Source of the DNA: Maratus speciosus | Lineage: Eukaryota; Arthropoda; Arachnida; Araneae; Salticidae | Direction of reading: 5' to 3' | DNA length: 64,000 bases | NCBI GenBank assembly: GCA_963932465.1 | Contig: OZ010790.1 | Location: 96,626,363-96,690,362, forward strand | Shown: piece after piece, positions 35,148 through 47,584 of the stretch | Layout: every line of letters starts with the position of its first letter | Numbering within the stretch: the stretch's first letter is position 1 | Notes under the pieces: model-generated | Databases searched by the model: none | Seen by the model: only the letters and a program-made list of their open reading frames with translations | What the model was told of the DNA's origin: nothing | Program-made: the position numbers and the translations under genes

Positions 35148-36955
35148 GACCTATGTCACACTGTAACTCCCGTAATTATAGACCGATTTCGATGTAATTC
35201 GGTGTGTACATAGTACATACCAATGTCTCGACCGAGTTCGTTGGCCAGCTTCATCCGCCGTTTTGTTTCAAAATGGCGGCCATTAAAATTTTTAAAAAAA
35301 TTTTAAACTTGAAATGTGGTACCAAAAAATTAAAAATGGAAAAATATTTTTTTCTTATGTATTTGACCTTTATACAAAGATTCTGGAGCAGTTTTTGTTT
35401 CGTCTATATCATTAAAAATGGCTGTGTTATAGCATTTTGAATTTCTAGCGTGGCTGACATTTTGAAACGTCCTGAACTTTGTCACGCGATAAAAGGCGCA
35501 TTTATGAACCAATTTGGATGTAATTCAGTGTGTACATAGTACATACTAATCTCTCGACCGAGATCGTTGGCCAGCTTCATCCGCCGCTTTGTTTCAAAAT
35601 GGCGGCCATTTAAAATTTTTAAAAATGTTTAAAACTTGAAATGTGGTACCAAAAAATTAAAAATGGAAAAATATTTTTTTCTTATGTATTTGACCTTTAT
35701 ACAAAGATTCCGAACCAGTTTTTGTTTCGTCTATATCTTAAAAAATGGCTGAGTAATGGCATTTTGAATTTCTAGCGTGGCTGACATTTTGAAACGTCCT
35801 GAATTTTGTCACGCGATAAAAGGCGTATTTATGAACCGATTTGGATGTAATTCAGTGTATACATAGTACATACCAATCTCTCGACCGAGTTCGTTGGCCA
35901 GCTTCATCCGCCATTTTGTCTCAAAATGGCGGCCATTTAAAAAAATTTTAAAAATTTAAAATTTGAAATGTGGTACCAAAAAATTGAAAATGGAAAAATA
36001 TTTTTTCTTATGTATTTGACCTTTATACAAAGATTTCGGAGCAGTTTTTGTTTCGTCTATATCTTAAAAAATGGCTGAGTTATAGCATTTTGAATTTCTA
36101 GCGTAGCTGACATTTTGAAACGTCCTGAATTTTGTCACGCGATAAAAGTTGTATTTATGAACCGATTTGGATGTAACTTCGTTTATACATAGTACATACC
36201 AATGTCTCGACCGGCTTCGTTGGTCAGCTTGATCCGCCATCTTGTTGAAAAATGGTGGCCATTTAAATTTTCAAGAAAAATTTAAATTTGAAATGTGGTA
36301 CCAAAAAATTAAAAATTGAAAAAATATTTTCTTCTTATGTGTTTGACCTTGATAAAAAGATTCGTGAGCAGTTTTTGTTTCGTCTATATCTTAAGAAATG
36401 GCTAAGTTATAGCATTTTGAATTTCTAGCGTGGCTGACATTTTGAAACGTCCTGATTTTTCTCACGTAATAACAGGCGTATTTATGAACCGACTTGGATG
36501 TACTTTGATGTGTACATAGTACATACAAATATCTCGACCGAGTTCGTAGGCCGGCTTCATCCGCCATCTTGTTTCAAAATGGCGGCCATTTAAAAAAATT
36601 AAAAAATAAAAAAATTTAAATGAGATACCAAAAAATTGGAAAGTGAAAAATATTTTTTGTCGTATGTGTTTGACCTTAATACAAAGATTCCGGAACAGTT
36701 TTGCTTTCGTCTATATCTTAAAAAAATGGCTGAGTAATAGCATTTTGAATTTCTCTTGTGGCTGACATTTTAAGAAGGTCTGTACATAGTACATACCAAT
36801 GTCTCGACCGAGTTCGTTGGCCAGCTTCACTCGCCATCTTGTTTCAAAAGGGTTGCCATTTAAAAAAATTAAATTTAAAATTCAAAATGAGGTATTAAAC
36901 AATTGGAAAATGAAAAAGATTTTTTTATGTGTTTGGCCTTGATACAAAAATTCGG
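34989..36955 (+). mobile_element. Helentron-like element with 327-bp repeats (family B, copy 2)
   Basis: Head TAGGTAGCTTT (34989-34999) and complement AAAGCTACCTA (35009-35019), then (TA)n at 35118-35146. Six units follow (anchors 35226, 35552, 35879, 36206, 36532, 36802); the last is short by about 57 bp. No tail arm is found, so the 3' end is lost near 36955. It begins only about 42 bp after copy 1 in the same orientation. Confidence 0.8.
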
Positions 36956-37241
36956 AGAGGAGGGGGATTTCGGAGGGAGGTGAACTGAGCTCCCAGCCTA
37001 ACAACTTCTTGACCCCCCCCCCCCCCCTCTAGACTTCAGAATCTCTCGATATTAATGTCATCCATTACTTTTAAAAATTTGTCATCAAAAGTTTTATGGC
37101 CGATGGTACTTTCCCTTTAATTCAACCTATACTTATTATACATGAAAGTATTGGGGAAAAGACAAGCTACGAATTAGCTCCGCAAAAAAAAAAAAAAATA
37201 AATAAATAAATAAATAAAAATAAAAATAAAATAAAATAAAA
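36956..37241. repeat. Poly-C and (AAAT)n low-complexity stretch
   Basis: A C-run of about 16 (37011-37027) and an A-run leading into AAAT/AAAAT repeats (37186-37241). No gene. Confidence 0.8.
37186..37241. repeat. (AAAT)n/(AAAAT)n microsatellite
   Basis: A-run followed by AAAT and AAAAT units, directly left of the 551-bp tandem unit. Confidence 0.9.
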
Positions 37242-40098
37242 AATGCAATTTAACAAATTACAACGACCATTTGGAAAAGGATTTTTTTTCAAAAACTAAA
37301 ATTTAAGACATAAAAAATCGCACGGAGTTGATCATACATTACATACGCCATGGATACATTTTTCGGTACTGTAAATTTTTAAGCTTCTACGGAGCTGGTC
37401 ATTAGGGTGGAACTTAAGTATAGGGTAAAAAAAAAACTTTTTTATTTTATTGTGTAATAGTGAAAACTTTTTTCCTTTTTGGATGTCTAAACTTTTGGCT
37501 GAAAAGGTTTTTTTTAATTAAGTTGTTTTCCGGTTCCTCGAGGAGGTCAAAGTTTTGAAATTTCTGTATAAAGTAGCTGAAAGTAAACAACGTAGCTGTT
37601 AGCTCATATCTACTTTTATTTAGCAAATACTATCCAGAAGTCACCACGAGGAGATGGTTAAATATCGACTTCCACCCTCCTTACCTCCCTTTGTTATGAA
37701 TTAATTAAATTGGATATTCAACCTACTGTCTTTTTAGGCAAACTTTGTCATTACATTGTGGGAATTCAACTTTCCCAAGATTAAGCCGTCTTTTGCTTAA
37801 TATTTAAAGGCGGTTGACGCAGCTCGCGGGACAATTTTGACACACGTTTCCACTGTTTGAGTATGACAAGGAAAATCTAAAATTAAGTTGTATCCCCTGT
37901 TTGTACTTTTTTTAAGTTCTTCATCCGATCAGACCGTCAAGATAGGATCAATGTTTTTATAGTCTATAATTTCAATATGTTCGCATTTTTTCAAGTCGCT
38001 TTCCTACTGGTCCAGAAAATCCTTTTGTACCCATAGTTTTTCAGCAAGATGTTGAAATAAGTATCTAAGAAAAAAGTTCATTTGCATGTAATAATCAAAT
38101 TATCCATTATAAAGTTTTTAGGGTATTGCTTCCGATGTTTTAACAACTCCAGATTTGCATCCTGCATTAAAGGCGTTTCTGTTTCACCTAATAACTCTCA
38201 AACTTGAAATGTCTGTATTATTATTTTGAAAATACACCAAAATTGCAGTGGCTATATTAATATAAGAAGAAGATGTCAATGAAATATGACCAATATATTT
38301 TTATCCTGGTTTTTGAACTGAGACCAGATGTTCGTCTTTAATGATTCTTTATACTTTTTTCCCTCTGCTTCAGTTATCATAGCGTTATCCTTTCTGCCAT
38401 AAAAATACTAACCTTCTAAAATTAACTCATTTCGTCTTTCCTGTTCTTTCACATTCTTTCTTTTCTTTTCTCTTTGTCGTCTTCAAGTCCTTCTTTCAGT
38501 TACCTTTTCTTTATTATTATCAGAAATACCCATATCTTCTAAGGTGCCATTTGCAATAATATTTGCAGTTCTGTCTAATACTCCGGTTCTTTCACTGTGT
38601 TGATTATCAAATTCAGGTTTAGAAAAACAACCGATTGAACTATTTCCTTCCGAACTGTTTTTTACACTTGACGATCATTCAATCAAAACATCATTTTTTT
38701 TGTTTTAAAATAACTTTTTTCCTTGATATTTCCATTTCCAGTCTTGCTACACATTTTTTTGTAGTTTTTATATCTATTGATCCTATTGTCATCACCCCAT
38801 CTCTCTTTGGTCTTTGAGAAAGTGACGTTCTTGTTCTGATACACGATAATATTTAGTGCTTTTACACAAAGAAATGTTTTTTACAGGATTACCTAACATT
38901 TTGCAATTTTATATTGGATGTGGGATTATTCTTTCTAATCTTAATATTTTTCTTCAAATTTTGGCATTTCTCGCACTAGTCTCTAATAATTTTTTATGAT
39001 TTGTGTATCAGAAACCGTTGGAATTGAAGGTCTCAGCAATACACTTTTAATTGTATCATCAACAGCTTTAGATATTTTAGAAATAGTGTGTACCAGATTC
39101 CAGCTGTCAGATTTTAAGTTAAATTGAACCCAAAAATAATGTTTCATAACTTCTTCATATGTTCGTCAAAGATGACAGTCTAATGTTAATTGTTTTGGTT
39201 CACGAAATACAGGACACTTCAACAATTATCTAGATTTAGGTACGTTAGCAGACTTTGTCACTTTTGATACCGAATGTTTATCGAAAAATATTTAAAGAAA
39301 CTGTTAACACCCGTTAAATCGGACTAAGTTGTTATGTGTCGCAGCCAAATTAATCAGAGACAATGAAAGCCGACGCCCACGACGCTGGCTTCTACAAAAG
39401 TCAAATAAAGTGGGGCTAACTTTTCTAAGGCACTCAAACTAAATTATTCTCTTTATTACAGGACATTAACACTTAATTAATTTAATTTTGCAAAATATAA
39501 ATTTAACAATAAGCTTAAAAAACTTTTCATGCAATTATTGGCTTTTTTCGTTTTTTATGGAAAATCAGCTGCTTTGAGGAACCGGAAAATATCATTTTAA
39601 AATTAAAAGAAAAATATTTTCTTTTTATGGAGTTAAAAAGGAAAAAAATAATCACTATTAGAATATAAAATTCGAAACTTCGTTTTTTAGTTCCACCCTA
39701 CTGGTCATACATTACGCACGCCATGGATTAAACATTAATATTCCTGGACCAATTTTAAATGAAATTTCATTCTTAAACTTCTAAATATTCCACAATATTA
39801 CTTTTTATACCACAGTATAGAGAAAAAAATGTACTTTTAAATGCAATTTGTTTGAAAGCTGTATCTCAATTTATTTCTGAGTTATTAATTTTTTTTTTAT
39901 TATTATTTCTTTGTCGTAGTGGCAACAGAAGTATCCATCTCTGTTGAAAGTAAAGGGAAAATACAGATTACTGTATAGACCAATCAGAAAACGAATAAAA
40001 TGCGGATTAAACCAATAAAACGCTTCAGATATATATTTATTTCCTACCCTGACGGAGGACAATGACCATTTTTCCAAATAGTTAAAAAAAAATTTTTA
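37242..40098. repeat. 551-bp tandem unit 1 (with transposon inserted)
   Basis: It starts ATGCAATTTAACAAATTACA and ends at the start of unit 2. Without the 2298-bp transposon and one 8-bp TSD it is about 551 bp and matches 40099-40640 closely. Confidence 0.85.
37403..39700 (-). mobile_element. DNA transposon with 8-bp TSD (hAT-like), decayed
   Basis: TIR TAGGGTGGAACT (37403-37414) and AGTTCCACCCTA (39689-39700) are perfect over 12 bp. CTGGTCAT flanks both sides (37395-37402 and 39701-39708). The undisturbed unit 2 has a single CTGGTCAT at 40250-40257. The minus strand carries scattered transposase-like stretches rich in K/E (for example VSEQERHFLKDQREMG) but many stops. An 8-bp TSD fits hAT (also P); the superfamily is not proven. 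Confidence 0.85.
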
Positions 40099-40640
40099 AT
40101 GCAATTTAACAAATTACAACGACCATTTGGAAAATGATTTTTTCAAAGACTACAATTTAAGACATAAAAAATCGCATGAAGTTGATCATACATTACGTGT
40201 GCCATGGATTACATTTTTCGGTACTGTAAATTTTTAAACTTCTACGAAGCTGGTCATACAATACGTACGCCATGGATTAAACATTAATATTCCTGGACCA
40301 ATTTTAAATGAAATTTCATTCTTAAACTTCTAAACATCCTACAATATTACTTTTTATACCGTAGTATAGAGAAAAAATGTACTTTTAAATGCAATTTTTT
40401 TAAAGCTGTATCTCAATTTGTTCCTGTGTTATTAATTTTTTTTTTTATTATTATTTTTTTGTCATAGTGGTAACAAAAGTATCCATCTCTGTTGAAAGTA
40501 AAAGGAAAATACAGATTACTGTATAGACCAATCAAAAAACGAATAAAATGCGGATTCAACCAATAAAACGCTTCAGATATGTTTTTGATTTCCTACCCTG
40601 ACGGCGGACAATAACCATTTTTCCAAATGGTTAAAAAAAA
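40099..40640. repeat. 551-bp tandem unit 2 (empty site)
   Basis: Second copy of the unit, with about 95% identity by eye. It contains ATCGCATGAAGTTGATC, CTGGTCAT (empty transposon site), CCAATCAAAAAACGAATAAAA and ends at CCAAATGGTTAAAA. Non-coding. Confidence 0.85.
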
Positions 40641-40948
40641 AATAAAAGTCCCGTCTATTTTTTTCGACAGGTTTGCGACGCTGAGCAATATTAAATAATA
40701 TATAAAATACATATATTTTTCAAAACTTTATTTTTGTTAACAAAGAGGTGGTGGAACGTTCTTGAATAGCACATGAAACGTAAAACTTAAAATAATAACT
40801 AGTAAGCGAGCAAAGAAAATTCAGTACAGTAGCTTCTCTTTTTATAGCCGGTGAAAGAAGACCAGATGAAAGTCTGAAATATCCGATTGTGCGCTACAAC
40901 GACGGCGCTACAAACAAGTTGGAAATTGCTCGTCAAACGTGGCAAATG
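40641..40948. other. Interval adjoining the 173-bp satellite element
   Basis: Non-coding. The GC-richer part 40880-40948 (CTACAACGACGGCGCTACAA) lies just outside the left arm of the next element. By analogy with related elements it may be part of its 3' tail. Confidence 0.35.
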
Positions 40949-42514
40949 AGGTGCGTTCGTACTATAACTAGTTTTATAATTATTTTTTGCACCCCATATT
41001 GTACTGAATGTATAATTTTTTGCACTTCATAAAGCGCATACTCTGATACATCATTAAAATGCACATCCAACATTTTTTCCCTGTTCCCCGTAATGTAACG
41101 CAACACTTTTGACTGTCCCTGTAATTAAACTATACATCCGATTTTCCTAAAATTTGAAATAGCTCAACAAAATTTTACAACAATTATATCTTTAAAATTT
41201 CAGACCATTCGGAAGGCTGTAATATCATTAAAATGCACTTGCAATAATTTTTCCCATTGGCCGTAATGTAAAGAAAAACTTTTGACTGTCCCTGTAATTA
41301 AACTATACATCCGATTTTCTTAAAATTTGAAATAGCTCAACAAAATTTTACAACAATTATATCTTTAAAATTTCAGACCATTCGGAAGGCTGTAATATCA
41401 TTAAAATGCACTTGCAATAATTTTTCCCAGTGGCCGTAATGTAAAGAAAAACTTTTGACTGTCCCTGTAATTAAACATACATCCGATTTTCCTAAAATTT
41501 GAAAGGGCTCGACAAAATTTTGCAACAGTTATATCTTTAAAATTTCAGATCATTCGGAATGCTCTAATATCATTAAAATCCACTTGCAATAATTTTTCCC
41601 ATTGGCCGTAATGTAAAGAAAAACTTTTGACTGTCCCTGTAATTAAACTATACATCCGATTTTTCTAAAATTTGAAAGGGCTTGAAAAAATTTTGCAACA
41701 ATTATATCTTTAAAATTTCAGATCATTCGGAAGGCTCTAATATCATTAAAATGCACTTGCAATAATTTTTCCCATTCTCCGTAATGTAAAGAAAAACTTT
41801 TGACTGTCCCTGTAATTAAACTATACACCCGATTTTCCTAAAATTTGAAAGGGCTCGTTAAAATTTTGCAACAGTTATATCTTTAAAATTTCAGATCATT
41901 CGGAAGGCTCTAATATCATTAAAATGCACTTGCAATAATTTTTCCCATTGGTCGTAATGTAAAGAAAAACTTTTGACTGTCCCTGTAATTAAACTATACA
42001 TCCGATTTTCCTAAAATTTGAAAGGGCTCGACAAAATTTTGCAACAGTTATATCTTTAAAATTTCAGGTCATTCGGAAGGCTCTAATATCATTAAAATGC
42101 ACTTGCAATAATTTTTAACATTGGCCGTAATGTAAAGAAAAACTTTTGACTGTCCCTGTAATTAAACTATACATCCGATTTTCCTAAAATTTGAAAGGGT
42201 TCGACAAAATTTTGCAACAGTTATATCTTTAAAATTTCAGATCATTCGGGAGGCTCTAATATCATTAAAATCCACTTGCAATAATTTTTCCCATTGGCCG
42301 TAATGTAAAGAAACACTTTTGACTGTCCCTGTAATTAAACTATACATCCGATTTTCATAAAATTTGAAATGGCTCGACAAAATTTTGCAACAATCATATA
42401 TTTGAAATTTCAGACCATTCGGTTGGGTAGTTTTTGCTCTGTTACATGCGGACAGACGGACGGACTGAACGACGACTATAGGTGCTACGTATTTATATAA
42501 TTACGAACGCACCT
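40949..42514 (-). mobile_element. Helentron-like element with eight 173-bp repeats (family D)
   Basis: The arms AGGTGCGTTCGTA (40949-40961) and TACGAACGCACCT (42502-42514) are exact complements. Read on the minus strand, the head arm is followed about 25 bases later by GCACCT (head hairpin), then a GACG/GACA microsatellite (42452-42476) and ATTCGG, then the tandem array. The head alone also occurs at 13965. Non-coding. Confidence 0.78.
41111..42420 (-). repeat. 173-bp tandem satellite, eight units
   Basis: The anchor GACTGTCCCTGTAATTAAAC starts at 41111, 41284, 41458, 41629, 41802, 41975, 42148 and 42321: spacing 171-174, mostly exactly 173. Units are highly similar (roughly 93-98% by eye), much more homogeneous than the other arrays here. 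Confidence 0.95.
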
Positions 42515-42602
42515 AAAAATTAAGAAGATGATAATTAGAAAGAAAATGTTTACTGTATATGTCCACAATGTCAGTTTATACGCATATTATAATTTAACTG
42601 AA

Positions 42603-42955
42603 TCTATTATATATATAAAATCCAAACGGAAATTTCGTTCCGAACGCCGAGATTTCGAGTTCTACCGCATGGATTTTTACGGAACTTATACCGTTAGATA
42701 GGTATTGTTTCAGGGAAGGTTTTAAGCTATAACACATTATTCTACCTATATTAGTTTTAGAATTATGACGGAAAATTCAATTATTATTGGACTTTGTTAC
42801 TTCATATTTCCTTAAATATCTGGGCTCCTATTGGTCGTAGAGCTTAGATCTCGCGCCAAAAGTAGCTCCGAAGCACCCAAGCAAACTTTTCCCCGCGATT
42901 ATTTTGCCGTCTTCCGATTTCCTCTAACTCTATTAGGGGCCCGCGTAGAGCCCCT
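42603..42955 (+). mobile_element. Non-autonomous Helitron-like element (family F)
   Basis: It begins A|TCTATTATATATATAAAA, followed by the conserved head AATCCAAACGGAAATTTCG, and ends in a GC hairpin AGGGGC..GCCCCT (42935-42955). Its interior block (42823-42945) matches 11289-11445 inverted. The terminal CTRR is not evident, so the 3' base is uncertain. Confidence 0.6.
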
Positions 42956-43251
42956 TTAAAATATTTTTCGTAGTAATTTCAGCAATTATCTTAAATTATT
43001 GGTTAAGACCGCCACCCTACCGATTCATGTATCTACGTAAAGGTTGCATAAAGGAGTTCCGTTCAGATACGCTTTCGTTAAGAATAGAGTGCGCTCCCTG
43101 GTGATGGAATGTGGAACTAACATAACGCGATATTGTTAAAATTAGGAAATCTAACAATGCGATCTGTTTTAAACTTTGAGATAGTTCATAACACATAATC
43201 TATTATCTATTCTATTATATATATATATATAATCTATTATGTATTCTATTA

Positions 43252-43450
43252 TCTATTATATATATATATAATCCAAACGGAAATTTCGTTCCGAACGCCT
43301 AGATTTCGAGTTCTACTACATGGATTTTTACGAAACCTATACCGTTAGATAGGTATTGTTTCAGGGAAGGTTTTAATCTATAACACATTATTCTACTATA
43401 TTAGTTTTAGAATTATGACGGAAAATTCTGTTATTTTGGGCGAAAAGGTT
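43252..43450 (+). mobile_element. Helitron-like head, second copy (family F)
   Basis: TCTATTATATATATATATAA leads into the same head as 42603 at about 95% identity, lost after TATGACGGAAAATTCTGTTA. It lies in the same orientation, about 650 bp downstream of the first copy. Confidence 0.65.
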
Positions 43451-45036
43451 ACCATTTTATTTCTTGGCGAAATTCATCGTTGATAAAAAAAATTGAAACG
43501 GCTATTAAACCTCGAAAAATAAAAGAAAAACTGTTACTAATTTTATTTAAATGAAAAAAAAAAGAAAAAAAGAAGAAAATCCGTTTTAATGAGTGATAAT
43601 ATTAAAAAACGGAAACATTTAATCAAAACCTGAAAGAAATATTTGTAATGCTTAAAAATTAATTTAAAAAGAAATATTACACTTGATATGCAATATTTGG
43701 CTCTTTATCGCTTGCGTTAGATATGGAAACGAATCTGAAAATTTGATTAGATGAAATTTTAACGACATTTTCTTTCTGTTCTGTTCTTTTCTTTTTTTTT
43801 TAATATCTAATTGTCCCATCACGTGACTTATAGAACAAACAAGCAGATGTAATTGTCAGTCACATGTGTAATTACTATTTGTTTCTTTACAATTTTTTTA
43901 TTTTTCTTTTGTCGCCAAACAATGTGATTTTAAGCCAAAAATGCATAAGCGTGACATTAGCTTGAGGATGTTCTCACAAATGGTGTTTTTTTAGGTGAAA
44001 GAGATCATTTTTTGAGTACATTTTCATATTCAATTGTAACTTATATAGATATCAGTTAATATTTTAAAAATGGAATCGAATACTTAAATTTCAGTGTGAA
44101 TTTCTGCCACACATACATATTGTAAAATAATTTCATACTTTTTAAAATGTTTTTCGCCGTAATTCCGAAAGCATGTGATATTTATAAACTCGAACTCAGA
44201 TCAACGAATATTACCCATTTTATTTAAGCAAATATTATCTATTTTCTCAAGTCATATCGCCAATTTCATTTATAGGAAAATTCACTGATTCGAAATCTAG
44301 GAAATAAAGATAATTTTTAAGGAAATTTATGTTTTAATACGTTATTATTATGGAAAAATTCAACATTTTGAAAAAAAAAAAATACAAGTCTTTTGTAATT
44401 CGTCATTTCTTCTTCGTCTTTTTTCGTACTTTCTCCTCTGTTATGTAATATTTCAAATGATATTGGACTAATTTTCGATCATCGATTTACCGCAAAATCG
44501 CATATCTAATATAGTATATAAAATAAAGTCTGGATTAGGGGACTAATTAACGCACAGCGCAAACTACTGAACCTAAAATCTTGAAAATCGTGGTAAAAAT
44601 ACTTCTTATGACATAAACTTCTGCTAAGAAAGGATTTTCTAAAGTGTCACCCCTAATGGTTTTTGCACGGGGAGAGGAAAAAAATCGAATATCAAAATTA
44701 TGCGTCAAATGATAGCATATTTTAATGTAGTTTTGTATGCTGAATCGAATGCTACCAAATAAATTTTTATAAGTCCAACAGTTCATGACACATTTCATAT
44801 TTTTCTAATTTGGCGGTGTCTTTGGCATCTAAACCTCAAAATATCTATCATTACATCCGTTACTCGAGCAACGGAAAAAATTCAAATCAACCCTTTTGGC
44901 TAAAAAATAAAAACGGCTCTTTGAGTTTGAAATAAAAATGCAAGCATCTTAATTTTATTTTTTAAATAGTGATTTTATGTAAAATAAAAGGGAAAAAATT
45001 ACTGAGAATTTAGCGTTATAAAACAAAAATGGAAAA
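43451..45036. other. AT-rich non-coding interval
   Basis: No supported gene. A segment at 44540-44670 (AACGCACAGCGCAAACTAC, GTGTCACCCCTAATGG) is more complex and may be an unrecognised repeat. Confidence 0.3.
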
Positions 45037-45330
45037 GGTACTACTTAGATATTCCGTCGACCAAAAATCTATCGTCAAACTATAACATTAAATGCCAATA
45101 ATGGTTGATCGTAAATATCAAATTCACTTGAATTTAAACAAACTACATGTGTTTACGTCATCAAGTGATTTTAATTTCGACGTTTTATTTGTATTTTTAT
45201 TAATGTTATACTAATTTATTTGTTATTTCGTTATTTAAAATAAAGATTATGTCAATTTATATAATTTGGCGAATGGTTTGGCTATTTATATAATTTGGCG
45301 AAATTGGTCGACGGGATAACAAGTAGTACC
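45037..45330. mobile_element. 294-bp MITE with GGTACTACTT termini
   Basis: GGTACTACTT (45037) and AAGTAGTACC (45321-45330) are inverted; similarity extends inward through GTCGACCAA. A truncated relative lies at about 47787-47990 in the Helitron copy within the Copia LTR, and it is absent from the two sister Helitron copies. A clear TSD is not visible. Confidence 0.65.
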
Positions 45331-46009
45331 AATGAAAATATTTAACTATGAAAGCAATGTTTGTAACGACTTAAAAATTATTTTCATATATATAAACTCG
45401 GTTTATGGCGTCAGATGCCGTCATCCGAAGAATCTACAAGAGTCTTTTTCCATTTTTCCGGTCATAGGTTCCTCAATGAAAGAAATTGGAATTGGAATAA
45501 TATTGTGCGATTTATAAATTGCTCCTCGATAAGAAGAAAAAATGGGTACATTTATAACAACCGTGCGCACATCTCGCTGATAGCATTTTTAAAATTCCCA
45601 GTAGCAGTAGTTTCATTTTGCGTATGTAAATTAAAAATATTTTTTTGCTTTTAATTATGGCATTATTTCCTGTTATTGTTTATCTTTTCAGTTTTTTAAA
45701 TGAAATTAGTATAAGGCATGCATTTTAAATTAAATGAGTGAAAGGTTTGTGTTTTAAATGAAAATAATAAAATAAGAATATGCTATGAAAACAACCTTTA
45801 TTGATTTATTACCTGCGCCCGGCTGACATAAAAGTATCACAAAAGCCACATATTCACTTTTCTTTGAGTAGTTGCTCATGAGAATTCAAGTTAACCTTCC
45901 GTAATCGGATACTTCACATATTGGTGTATTAGCTTTAATGTTGAAAGCATCGTTTTTGTTTGAAGCGAAAACTTTACTATGAATTCTATTACACAAAATC
46001 GCATCATCA
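45331..46009. other. Non-coding interval
   Basis: Short frames at 45332-45654 overlap in different phases and match no family that I recognise. No repeats seen. Confidence 0.3.
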
Positions 46010-46573
46010 TCTACTATATATTTACAACGGAAATTTGTATTTCATTCCGATTGTTCATAATACTTTCGTAATACCACAATTAGTTAGGTAAGAATTTTGG
46101 AAAGGTTTTAGTGTATACATATTGTTCAAGGGTACTTAGTTATAGAGCAACAGTAAAAGTTCAAAAATTAAGTGAACCTGATTATGAAAGTTTAGCCTTT
46201 TTAAAAAAATCTACAGAACATATTTTGTTACAAGTGGCCCTGTTGCATGACTTTTAGGAATGGTGTTAGTATATACGATTTCATTATATGTTGATTAGTT
46301 ACAGAGGTATTAATTCCTGTTGTCATAACGGTCTCATTACCCGGCCATAAGTGCGCTGTTTGTAATCAACTAAAACAATTACTTCTTAATTGCTAAATTT
46401 TGTCCAACGCTTAAGATAACATTATATCGCAATGGCGTTCGCATCGTTTTCAGTAATGTGCAAGGTCAAGCTGAAGATCCATATTGTTTAAAATACAAGT
46501 TGAAATTCACCATTTAGTTTAATCCAAGGTTCATTTGGAAATATTGACCAGCGCAGCGGGCATAGCCTGCTAG
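46010..46573 (+). mobile_element. Complete-looking non-autonomous Helitron (564 bp)
   Basis: A|TCTACTATATATTTACAACGG at 46010 and a hairpin GCGGGC-ATA-GCCTGC running into CTAG (46570-46573) followed by T. This is the canonical Helitron arrangement: 5' TC, 3' hairpin plus CTAG, insertion between A and T. The interior is non-coding, so transposition would need proteins from elsewhere. Confidence 0.8.
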
Positions 46574-47097
46574 TAAGATTAATAAAAAAATAATTGCATA
46601 CAGTTATTGTAATCCATTTATTCACAAAGTTATACTTAGCAAGTAATTTTTTAGTAAGATATAAAACAGAATTTAATGTGGTTGGATTCTTTAATAATTT
46701 GTCGTAATTGTCGTTATTATTATTATTATTATTTACTTGTTGGACGCTAGTTGGCGTATACTAGGAAAGAGATTTGTCTAACACAGTTTTTTTTAGATCC
46801 ATTTATTGTTAATCATATTCACATGGTGTTGCCAACATCGCTCAAGTTTGATGCACAGTCGACGTTTACGTAGTAATGTTTTGGCATGTTTCTGTAAAAA
46901 GATGCATGATAAGACGACTCTTTTTAAAACTTAAAATAGTATTGTGTAGTTTAATAATATATTCAAATTTTATAGCTATTAGCCATTTTTTTTTATCAAA
47001 GAGGCAACAGAGCCAATAAAAGACGATAAAACAGTGAGACAGAAGACGTATGATTTTTTAATTTTGGTGCAATTTATATGGGACCGGCACCAAATTA
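46574..47097. other. Non-coding interval
   Basis: A (TTA)n run at 46714-46732. No gene seen. Confidence 0.3.
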
Positions 47098-47295
47098 TCT
47101 CTCTACTGTACAAAAAAAATGTAACTAACGCTGTCATCGCCGCCGGATTTGAATTTTTTGTGACCTGAGCTCTTTCTTAGTTTATATTAAGAAAACTATT
47201 GCATACAAAAATATGCAAATCGGTGGTATTATAGAGAAATGTTTGATAAACACGTTTATGCAAACAATTTTCAAATAAAAGAATTATTTTAAGAG
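47098..47295 (+). mobile_element. Helitron copy 3, left part
   Basis: The A|TCTCTCTACTG head matches the minus-strand heads at 50789 and 49325 (TCTCTCTATTC...GTAACTACCGCTGTCACCG). It is cut at 47295 by the Copia LTR, and the remainder continues at 55925. Confidence 0.85.
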
Positions 47296-47584
47296 TGTTG
47301 GAATGTTATTCCATATGGAAGGCATGAATACGAAATTCCTCAATAGGTAAACAATAAAAAAAAGTTAAAAGTTTTACCTTTATGTTTTGATGTGTTTCAA
47401 TGGAAATATACTCTTCTTTGGATGAACAAAAAACATTTATTAGAAGATTGAATACACTAGAATAATATATATGCTGGTCAAAATACGGATCACACTTCAC
47501 AATAAAACAAAACAGATGTATAAGACTATTTACAAACACAAAGAAATACTTTGAACTATGGCTTGTTGCAGTTTTTTTATCATA
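47296..47584 (-). repeat. Copia 3' LTR, distal part
   Basis: Matches 55452-55740. It breaks at ATCATA, exactly where CTAG of the inserted Helitron begins. Confidence 0.95.

Noticed and set aside
41111..42420. Regular repeats considered as a CRISPR array
   Set aside because: Units are contiguous 173-bp satellites without unique spacers, in an evidently eukaryotic repeat landscape.
43451..45036. Possible promoter or small gene in a repeat-poor gap
   Set aside because: No conserved motif, splice-bounded frame or family match; kept only as an unassigned interval.
47296..47584. Solo Copia LTR
   Set aside because: The rest of the LTR is found at 50790-50972; the gap is the nested Helitron composite, so it is the true 3' LTR.
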